This document shows, in pieces, positions 29,783-38,382 of a stretch of DNA of 64,000 nt. Both the position numbers and the translations under genes were made by a program. The DNA is from Euglena gracilis (lineage: Eukaryota > Euglenida > Euglenophyceae > Euglenales). How positions within the stretch are numbered: the first letter of the stretch is position 1; each line of letters opens with the position of its first letter. The notes under the pieces are model-generated. The model was not told where the DNA came from, ran no database searches, and saw nothing but the letters and a program-made list of their open reading frames with translations. The stretch is taken from contig CP154955.1 of assembly GCA_039621445.1 (NCBI GenBank), forward strand, positions 26,219,069 through 26,283,068, given 5' to 3'.

Positions 29783-32700
29783 CTCGTTTTTGGAGCGCCG
29801 GCGCGGCCGATTTCGCCCGAAAACGACCAAAAAACGACGTTTTTGGGTTCGTCCGTTGCCAAAGTGCTATTTTGCGCCTCCCGGGCGGTAACTGCTGCGT
29901 TTTACAAACGCCCGCCGCGGGCAAAATTGCGCCTGTCGGGCCGGCGCCCTTCGCAACAGTCAGGTAAAAGGATCGCCGACCTCTACCCGGGGCAGAGCGC
30001 TTGTTTTTAGAGCGCCGGCGCGGCCGATTTCGGCCGAAAACGACCGAAAAACAACGCTTTCTTGGGCGTCCGTTGCCAAAGTGCTATTTTGTGCCTCCCG
30101 GGCGGTAACTGCCGCGTTTTACGGACGCCCGCCGCGGGAAAAATTGCGCCTGTCGGGCCGGCGCCGTTCGCAACGGTCAGGTAAAGGATCGCCGACCTCT
30201 ACCCGGGGCAGAGCGCTCGTTTTTGCAGCGCCGGCGCCGTCGATTTCGTCCGAAAACGACCGAAAAACGACGTTTTTGGGGGGGTCCGTTGCCAAAGTGC
30301 TATTTTGCGCCTCCCGGGCGGTAACTGCTGCGTTTTACGAACGCCCGCCGCAGAAAAAATTGCGCCTGTCGAGCCGGCGCCCTTCGCAACAGTCAAGTAA
30401 AGGGTTGCCGACCTCTACCCGGGGCAGAGCGCTCGTTTTTGGAGCGCCGGCGCGGCTGATTTCGGCCGAAAACGACCGAAAAACGACATTTTTGCGGCGT
30501 CCGTTGCCAAAGTGCTATTTTGCGCCTCCCGGGCGGTAACTGCCGCGTTTTACGCACGCCCGCCGCGGGAAAAATTGCGCCTGTCGGGCCGGCGCCGTTC
30601 GCAACGGTCAGGTAAAGGATCGCCGACCTCCACCCGGGGCAAAGTGCTTTTGTACGCCGCAACTGCTGCGTTTTACGCACCCCCGCCGCGGGCAAAAATG
30701 CGCCTGTCGGCCGTCGCCCTTCGCAACAGTCAAGTAAAGGATCGCCGACCTCTACCCGGGGCAGTGCGTTCGTTTTTGGAGCGCAGGCGGGGCCGATTTC
30801 GGGTGAAAACGACCGAAAAACGACGTTTTTGGAGGCGTCCGTTGCCGAAGTGCTATTTGCGCCTCCCGGGCGGTAACTGCTGCGTTTTACGCACGCCCGC
30901 CGCGGGCAAAAATGAGCCTGTCGAGCCGGAGCCCTTCGCAACAGTCAGGTAAAGGATCGCCGACCTCTACCCGGGGCGGAGCGCTCGTTTTTGGAGCGCC
31001 GGCGCGGCCGATTTCGCGCGAAAACGACCGAATAACGACTTTTTTGGAGACGTCCGTTGCCGAAGTGCTATTTTGAGCCTCCCGGGCGGTAACTGCTGCG
31101 TTTTACGCACGCCCGCCGTGGGAAAAATTGCGCCTGTCGGGCCGGCGCCCTTCGCAACAGTCAGGTAAAGGATCGCTGACCTCTACCCGTGGCAGAGCGC
31201 TCGATTTCGGAGCGCCGGCGCGGCCAGTTTCGGGTAGAGGTCAGCGAGCCTTTACCTGACTGTTGTGAAGGGCGCTGACAGGCGCAATTTTTCCCGCGGC
31301 GGGCGTGCGTAAAACGCAGCAGTTACCGTCCGGGAGACGCAAAATATCACTTCAGAAACGGCGAAAACGACCGAAAAACATGGCTTTTTCAGGCGTCCGT
31401 TGCCAAAGTGCTTTTTTGCACTTCCCGGGCGGTAAATGCTGCGTTTTACGCATGCCCGCCGCGGTCAAAATTGCGCCTGTCGGGCCGGTGCCATTTACAA
31501 CAGTCAGGTAAAGGATCGGCGACCTCTACCCGGGGCAGAGCGCTCGTTTTTGGAGCGCCGGCGTGGCCGATGTCGCTTGCCGAAGTGCTATTTTGCACCT
31601 CCCGGGCCGTAACTGCTGCGTTTTATGCATGCCCTCCACGGGCAAAATTGCACCTGTTGGGCCGGCGCCGTTCGCAACAGTCGGGTAAAGGATCGCCGAC
31701 CTCTGAAGCGCTCGTTTTTGGAGCGCCGGCGCGGCCCATTTCGCGCGAAAACGACCGAATCACGACTTTTTGGAGGCGTCCGTTGGCGAAGTGCTGTTTT
31801 GCGCCTACCGGGCGGTAACTGCTGCGTTTTACGCACGCCCGCCGCGGGCAAAATTGAGCCTGTCGGGCCGGAGCCCTTCGAAACAGTCAGGTAAAGGATC
31901 ACCAACCTCCACCCGGGGCAGAGCGCTCGTTTTTGGAGCGCCAGCGCGGCCGATTACGGGCGAAAACGACCGACAAACGACGTTTTTTGGGGAGTCCGTT
32001 GCCAAAGTGTTATCTTGCGCATCCCGGGCGGTAACTGCTGCGTTTTACGCATGCCCGCCGCGAGCAAAAATGCGCCAGTCGGGCCGGCGCCCTTCGCTAC
32101 AGTTAAGCAAAGGATCGCCGACCTCTACCCGGGGTAGAGCGCTCGTTCTTGGAGCGCCGGCGCGGCCGATTTCGGGTGAAAACGACCGAAAAACGACGTT
32201 TTTGGGGGCGTCCGTTGCCGAAGTGCTATTTTGCGCCTCCCGGGCGGTAACTGCTGCGTTTTACGCATGCCAGCCGCGGGCAGAATTGCGCCTGTCAGGC
32301 CGGCCCCCGTCGCAACAGTCAGGTAAAGAATCGCCGACCTCCACCCGGGGCAGAGCGCTCGTTTTTGGAGCGCCCGCCTGGCCGATTTCGGCCGAAAACG
32401 ACCGAAAAACGACGGTTTTTTGGGGCGTCCGTTGCCAAAGTGCTATTTTGCGCCTCCCGGGCGGTAACTGCTGCGTTTTACGCACGCCCGCCGCGTGAAA
32501 AATTGTGCCTGTCGGGCCGGTGCCATTTGCAACAGTCAGCTAAAGGATCGCCGACCTCTACCCGGGGCAGAGCGCTCGTCCTTGTAGCGCGGGCGCGGCC
32601 AGTTCCGGGCGAAAACGACCGAAAAACGACGCTTTTCGGGCGTTCGTTGCCAAAGTTTTATTTTGCGCCTCCCGGGCGGTAACTGCTGCGTTTTACGCAT

Positions 32701-33375
32701 GCCAGCCGCGGGCAGAATTGCGCCTGTCAGGCCGGCCCCCGTCGCAACAGTCAGGTAAAGAATCGCCGACCTCCACCCGGGGCAGAGCGCTCGTTTTTGG
32801 AGCGCCCGCCTGGCCGATTTCGGCCGAAAACGACCGACAAACGACGTTTTTCAGGGCGTCCGTTGCCAAAGTGCTATTTTGCGCCTCCCGGGCGGTAACT
32901 GCTGCGTTTTACGAACGCCCGCCGCGGGAAAAATTTCGCCTGTCGGGCCGGCGCCCTTCGCAACAGTCCGGTAAAGGATCGCCGACTTCTACCCGGGGCA
33001 GAGCGCCGGTATTTGGAGCGCCGGCGCGGCTGATTTCGGCCGAAAACGACCGACAAACGACGTTTTTCAGGGCGTCCGTTGCCAAAGTGCTGTTTTGCGC
33101 CTCCCGGGCGGTAACTGCTGCGTTTTTACGCACGCCCGCCGCGGGCAAAATTGCGCCTGTCGCCTCGGCGCCCTCGAAACAGAGCGCTCGTTTTTGGAGC
33201 GCCGGCGCGGCCAGTTTCGGGCAAAAACGACCAAAAAACGACACTTTTTTTGGCGGTTCGTTGCCAAAGTGCTATTTTGGTGCATCCCGGGCAGGAACAG
33301 TTGCGTTTTTCCGCACGCCCGCCCCGGGCAAAATTGCCCCTGTCGGGAAAAACGACACTATTTTTGGGGGTTCGT
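29783..33375 (+). repeat. Satellite array S1, ~217-bp unit, about 16 units
   Basis: GC-rich tandem units with the invariant order TTTTTGGAGCGCCGGCGCGG, TTTCGGCCGAAAACGACCG, CGTCCGTTGCCAAAGTGCTA, CTCCCGGGCGGTAACTGC, GCACGCCCGCCGCGGG and CAACAGTCAGGTAAAGGATC. The spacing between equivalent points is about 215-218 bp. Units differ by substitutions, small indels and partial deletions. Because 217 is not a multiple of three and stops are rare, frames appear on both strands; I do not regard them as genes. The 12-bp palindrome TTTCGGCCGAAA recurs in many units. Confidence 0.9.
31231..31361 (-). repeat. Inverted block inside satellite S1
   Basis: About 130 bp in reverse orientation within the array: it reads the reverse complement of the stretch from CCGTTGCC through GTAACT, the GC-rich core and CAACAGTCAGGTAAAG to GACCTCTACCCG. 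Plus-oriented units flank it on both sides. It is the only inverted block I noticed in the satellite. Confidence 0.75.
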
Positions 33376-33815
33376 GTGTACCAGGCACGTCCCAGCTCTG
33401 TAGGATATCTGCAGAGTGGGTTCTGTGACGGTCACACCACTGTGTAAAACCACAGCTGGTAGGATCGTGGCACACCCTTCTGGGATCTGCCCCTGGACAC
33501 GTCAGCACTTTTCTCTTCTTCCCCCACAGGTGGTTTTCTTCACTGTCATTCTTCCAAAGTTTGACCATTGGTTTTGTCAGAGGGAAAAACCCTCTGAACA
33601 GTCGAACTTGAACTCAGAAGAAACTTCTGAGTCTTTGCTTTGTGCTTTGCTTCTTGGGGAATTGGGAGGAAAAGGGGAAAAACACTTTTTGTTACTCCAA
33701 AGAGTTTTCCCTACCATAAGTAGGCTGCGCACCAAGGCGAAAGCGAAAGGCTTTTACGGAAAGTCCCAAAAAGGGGAAAAGGGAAAGCTTTGGACGTACA
33801 CTTGGTAGCACATTT
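33376..33815 (+). other. Unclassified spacer between satellite S1 and F2b
   Basis: 440 bp with ordinary composition. A frame at 33,416-33,808 (130 residues, Lys-rich) has no recognisable domain. A pyrimidine tract ending in CCCCCACAG at 33,529 resembles a 3' splice site. It ends at TTAGGCA, where homology to F2a starts. It could be the upstream part of an LTR or leader; F2a does not share it, so nothing more can be said. Confidence 0.35.
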
Positions 33816-34056
33816 AGGCAACGATCCTACACAGACGTTCCACACAGAGAAACTCTGTGGTTGACTGGTGGTGAGGATCGTACTGAGCCGTGAAACACGG
33901 TGAAAGTACTGTTGCTGGCCCCTAGCCAACCTTTAAGCAAGGATACAGGTCTCAGAAGGCTCTGTTCGGTAATCGCCGATACAACCTTTCTGGTCCCTGT
34001 ATCTCTGCTTATTTGTGTGAATTTTTGGGTTTTGGCCTTTTTACCCATCTCAAAAG
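33816..34056 (+). promoter_or_regulatory. F2 5' leader, copy b
   Basis: Direct counterpart of 25,834-26,074, with scattered substitutions. It ends at the gag ATG at 34,057. No LTR terminal TG or primer-binding site could be fixed. Confidence 0.4.
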
Positions 34057-35867
34057 ATGCAGAGCACAAGCCCCAACCCCAAATTTGATTATGACTTGTT
34101 GATGAGTTCATTGACCAAACTTGATGAAGATTGCGGGGATTGGAACGGTTCGAATGAAACAAGTTCCAATTCCCGACCCCCCGAGCAAGACGAAGGTAAT
34201 TTGACTCATTTGTCATTGTCAAAAGGCGAAACGCCTTTATTGTTACATGGGGGTAATGAAGCCTCTTCATCATCACTGTCATTGATTGTGCGGGATGTTG
34301 GTGGCAAAATGCCTTCCTCCATCCCGGTTCACCCATCATTGATGCGGCAAGGGGATGAACCCCTTGCACCTTCACACTTGGTAACTCATGTTACCCATGA
34401 ACAAAGTGAGGGGTATTTGCCCTTTGCTCTGTTCACACCCAAAAGATTCCCGTTGGAAACACCGGTGGGCCTTTTGGAATGCAGCTCGGTGGAAACACCG
34501 TGTTTTTTCCAACCCCCCACTCAATTACCACCCCCCACACGGTTTCGCGCATTGCCAGGATTACCCGCGGAAGCTGCGGTTTTCCCTACATTGCCATGGA
34601 ACCAGATATGCGTCTGGTGGTACCGGAAATCTCTTGTGCCGTTTCCATTGTGGAGGACTACGAGGAAGATTTGAGGGATAACCTCACCCCCGGTGATGTT
34701 TACCGAATTATCGGTCAACTCCCAGCGGATCACCCGCTTAGCAAGCAAGTTTTGCATGTCCACCAATGCGTTGCGGAATGCGCAACCAAGCTCAACAAAG
34801 TTTTGCAGTTTGATAAGGACAATCAAATGGTTGTCAACACCAAACTGGAATATTGCTGGAATTATTTGCAGGAAATCGGCAAATATTGCCAACACAATTT
34901 TGAAAATGCGGGGAAAGACCTTCAGCATTTTCGAGAAAGTGTTGACAGTATTTTGCGCATCCAACTTCCACAAAACTTCCAACAAATCGGCGAAATGCTG
35001 CAAGAAGCGAAAACGCGGAATGATTCCAAGTTTCTGCATGTGCAAGATGGTATGAGCCATCTTTTTGCCAAAGTGGAATCCTGTTCAACCGTGCTACTGC
35101 AATTGCAGCACCAGTTACAAGCACAAAATGCCACCCCCAAAATGCCAGAAATCGGTAACTTTGTTGCGATGGGGCATTTTGCCACACTCACTACTTCTTT
35201 CCAAGAAGCCCAACAACGGATTTTGCATCTCTGCTCGGAAATAGAGCATTTGAAGCAATTTCAAGCGAAAGTGCAAGAAAATTTTGTTCCCGTAGGCAAA
35301 TTCAGCTTTTGGAGGAACGAATTTTACACTTGGAGCAAAAATCCTGCCATTGTGCCGCAAATCAGGATGGATTAACCACCCTGCACGCGAAAATCGCGAA
35401 TTGCGCACAAGGGTTGGATTTCGCGCAACAACAATCACAAACGGACATTGTCGGTATTAATGCCACCGTTGTCGGTTTGCAGGAGCATGTTTCCGCACTT
35501 TCCAAGCGAATCAGCGACATTAGTGGTATTCAAGCCGCTATTGGGGAGTTGCAAACCTGTTGCACCTTGTTGTCCACCACAGTAGCGGAAATTCACGCAC
35601 TTCCCAATATCTCGCGCGCTCGGATATCCGAGTCACCAGAATTTCGCTCGTTTTATAACAAAATGCTTGGTAACAACAAGGAAACCTTGCAAGCATTTTG
35701 CACGAGTTTGATTCAACTTGAGGAATCTGTGAATCGGAATGCTAGATAATTGCAAGATGAGGTTTCACGGTGGGATGGACGAATTTCTGCGTTGTTGGAA
35801 AAGCCAACCGCGGAAAATTCGCGCACCACCGCGGAAACCCCCACCAAGTCACACCACCAATGTAGGT
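34057..35867 (+). pseudogene. F2b gag, N-terminal and coiled-coil part
   Basis: ATG 34,057 (MQSTSPNPKFDYDLL). A one-base loss at about 34,463 shifts the frame from 34,057-34,674 to 34,479-35,375; a second shift at about 35,300 leads to 35,309-35,749. Content: acidic N-terminus, DMRLVVPEIS, then long heptad-rich coiled coil (LLQLQHQLQAQ, QFQAKVQENF, TVVGLQEHVSALSKRISDI). After the stop at 35,747-35,749 the frame remains readable (LQDEVSRWDGRISALLEKP) to the inversion border at about 35,868. Likely a scaffold part of Gag that oligomerises through the coiled coil. Confidence 0.7.
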
Positions 35868-36772
35868 GGATCCCCGTCTCATTGGGGTTTCACCTTATTC
35901 GCGATTGCGATGGTGCCCTTGAAGTCTCTCTGAGCAACCCGCTGACGCTCGGTGGTATTCCAGGCGTTTGTGTCAGGGTAATTCTTAAAACCAAACGCGT
36001 TTCGCGGACTTTCCGCTCCGTGTGTATCCCGTGCAGGATTTCCCGCACCAAGTGTAAGGTTGGCAGGATTTTCCTGCGGGATTTGCAAAAAATTTGGTGA
36101 ACTTCTCCCTGTGGGGCGGGTTTCCCGCCGAAAACCCGACGGGTTGTTCGGTAATCCAGAACCCGTTGGTGGTTGGTATGATCGCGAATGCGACACATGA
36201 CCAATACCAGGTGTGGGTTGTTGGCTCATTCCTCCTACAAGGTTGGAATGTTGAATTTTTTGGTGGAGACTCGGATTTTCGAGCAGGGGGTCAATTTCCT
36301 CATCGGAAATGTGTTGCGAAAAGTGAGTTTGTGGTGTGGGCAAATGCAAAGGTGGTACAATTCGCGTTTTCGCGGGTGGTTGTACCAAATTCGCGGTGGA
36401 TGTAGGGATTCCTACTCCAGAAATGGTAATTTGAGAGCGCGATTCCGGGACATTTGGAATACCAACCGCAGCGCTTACCGCGGTGGGTGGTGGCATAACC
36501 GGTACCGGAGTGGACATTTTATCCAAACTCGCGGACAAGTCACGCACCGTTTCTTCCAAATATTCCACCAACTGGAGTTGGCCGCAAATACGGTCAACCT
36601 CAGTCTCCAAATGCCTAATGCGTTTGCGGTAACGGGAAAAGTCGTCCAAGAGTGGTAACTTTTCAGAAACCAAGTGTAGGTCTTGGACAAGTTGTCTTTG
36701 GGACTCCTCCACATTCCGGAGTTGACCCGCAAGCGCTTTTACTGCATTTGAGACAATTTGCAACATGGGGAC
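35868..36772 (-). pseudogene. F2b inverted middle part of gag (308 residues open)
   Basis: The minus-strand frame 36,805-35,879 is open for 308 residues (start MPSSTPSPEKFVPMLQIVSNA, end TIAIANKVKPQ). It matches the plus-strand gag of F2a (26,970-27,670: LQLVEYLEETV, PVPVMPPPTAVSAAVGIPNV, SQITISGVGIPT). This ~905-bp block therefore lies backwards inside gag. Plus-strand gag resumes at 36,773 with IFRDWEYYWALKGP. F2c has the same inversion, so it preceded their duplication. The left border is at GTGGATCC and the right at ACATGGGGACAA. Curiously, the inverted block is in better frame than its surroundings. Confidence 0.8.
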
Positions 36773-37296
36773 AAATTTTTCGGGACTGGGAGTACTACTG
36801 GGCACTAAAGGGACCCACCCAAGACCCGAATCCCGAGGTAGTCAAGATGGAATTCATCGATTGCCTACCGAGGGAGGAGCGAGAACGTGCACGCAATTTG
36901 GTGATATGTAATGGCGTATCATTCGGTGACCTGGTTGAGCAATACGCTTCAACCAACTCAAGCTTGGTCACCAGGATTACCCTGGAGAAGAAATGGCGAC
37001 AATCCGCGCCATCAGATCGCAAATGGAAATCGATAGACCTTTGGTATGCCAAATGGTTAGCACTTGCTTCCGAAGTTGATCCCCCCAGCCGCGATGACCG
37101 TGGTTACTCCTCCAACCGGCAAAAGGTCGGTTTCAAGATATCTTGTTTGGAGGAGGACACCCCTTCGAGCAGGGAGGGGGATGAGACCTCGGACGGGGAA
37201 TTTAAAGAGGCCCGAATGGCGGTGCGCTCATTGAGTTCAATCTATTCCGCCAAAAAGTCCGTTGCCGGCTATGCGGCCGGTTCGGACTTGGAGTAG
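36773..37296 (+). pseudogene. F2b capsid remnant and gag C-terminus ending in TAG
   Basis: The frame (36,652-37,296) resumes the capsid (FRDWEYYWALKGPTQDPNPE, SIDLWYAKWLALASEVD) and then, through an ~843-bp deletion relative to F2c, jumps to RDDRGYSSNRQKVGF and the acidic C-terminus KKSVAGYAAGSDLE. The zinc knuckle is lost. The stop is TAG (37,294-37,296). The frame stays open beyond it, and a strong hairpin starts 3 nt after it. Confidence 0.7.
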
Positions 37297-37332
37297 GGGA
37301 GCCCGAGGTCCGAGGGCACGGACCTCTGGGCT
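37294..37332 (+). promoter_or_regulatory. Gag/protease TAG with 13-bp hairpin (candidate readthrough signal), F2b
   Basis: TAG at 37,294-37,296 is followed, after GGG, by a stem pairing 37,300-37,312 with 37,319-37,332 (13 bp, one unpaired T at 37,327) around the six-base loop AGGGCA. The frame before and after the TAG is the same. Some retroviruses join gag to pol by UAG readthrough stimulated by structured RNA just downstream. F2c has the same sequence. Function is inferred from layout; the abundance of small hairpins across F2 is a caution. Confidence 0.45.
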
Positions 37333-38382
37333 GATGAACAGATGGAGGTAAGACCTGATCAACCTTACCCCCCCCTGCCCATCCGCCTTCACGGTCAGTA
37401 CCCGGAATTATTTCGGGTCCCCTACCCCCCACTCCACATTTCCGCTCGGAATGCTGAGCAAAGTAGGAAAGGGTTCATGGGAGAGCTGGCATGCAAACGT
37501 ATTTCCGCCAGACCCTTCACTTTGCGTACCACCAATGAAATTACTCGTCCAAGCGGAAATCCGCATTCAAAATTTCTCCACTAAAGTTAAAATTTTAATT
37601 GACACTGGTTGTCGCATTGCACTGCTTTTCGGTTGGGGTTTATACCGACCCCGCTCTTGGTAAGCGCCAAGAAACCGATCAAAATTACAACCGCGGATAA
37701 CACCCCCATGTGTGGTGGTGATTTGGGATGTGTGCTCGAGATACTCTTGCCCATCATTCCGAAGCATCACTCACAACCCCCACAATTACAACATTTCACC
37801 AATATTTGGGGTTACGAGTCCGGAATTCACGGGTCTGACGTAATTTTGGGATACCCATTTTTACGCCTGTACCGATTGGTTGTGGATTGCCACTCCCACG
37901 GTTTGCGCACAGCACCATCCACTTCACTGACACCCAAACCACCATCAACGTTGGCATCCGCCATGATGACCACCACTTTTCCAACACCCTTACCCACAAT
38001 GACAACACCGTTATCCACCACACCAACAACCGTTTTCCACACCCGGGGTACGGAGAAAGCCTCCCCCCTGCCCAATGACACACCAGCATGCGTTCCACAT
38101 GAGGCAGGGCAAGCGAGTAGCGGTACCCCCGCCGTTTCACTGGGTTACAAGACGAAAGCCCAAAGGCCTGAAGATATATCGGTGTCGAGTAGTCGCCCAG
38201 CTACACCACCACTACGTTTCCCACCAGTTGTGCCGAATCCAGGAACACCTGTACAAGACACACCGGGTAATGCCATCGACACCCACTTACACTCACACCC
38301 GTCACACACCACTACACTTCCTTCCAATGTGTGCACTGCAGGAGAAATTCCAACCAATCGGATTTCGATTGTGGATGTTTAG
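37297..38382 (+). pseudogene. F2b protease region and CxxC/CxC motif
   Basis: Downstream of the TAG the frame reads SPRSEGTDLWADEQMEV, shifts in a C-run at about 37,370, and reaches KVKILIDTGCRIALLF (D-T-G of a retropepsin, about 37,590-37,630). After another shift come KITTADNTPMCGGDLGCVLEI and GSDVILGYPFLRLY (I-L-G motif, about 37,830). Then a Thr/Pro-rich linker and FQCVHCRRNSNQSDFDCGC (about 38,320-38,375), a small possible metal-binding motif C-x2-C-x10-C-x-C. The protease would process the polyprotein. The role of the Cys motif is unknown; it recurs in all three F2 copies. Confidence 0.7.

Noticed and set aside
29783-33375. Many 60-240-residue open frames in the satellite on both strands
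   Set aside because: The unit is ~217 bp, not a multiple of three, and has few stop codons in any frame. The same peptides recur in rotating frames, as expected of stop-poor tandem DNA rather than genes.
29783-33375. CRISPR-like array
   Set aside because: Units of ~217 bp are similar along their whole length, with no short repeat and unique spacer pattern, and the context is eukaryotic retroelements.
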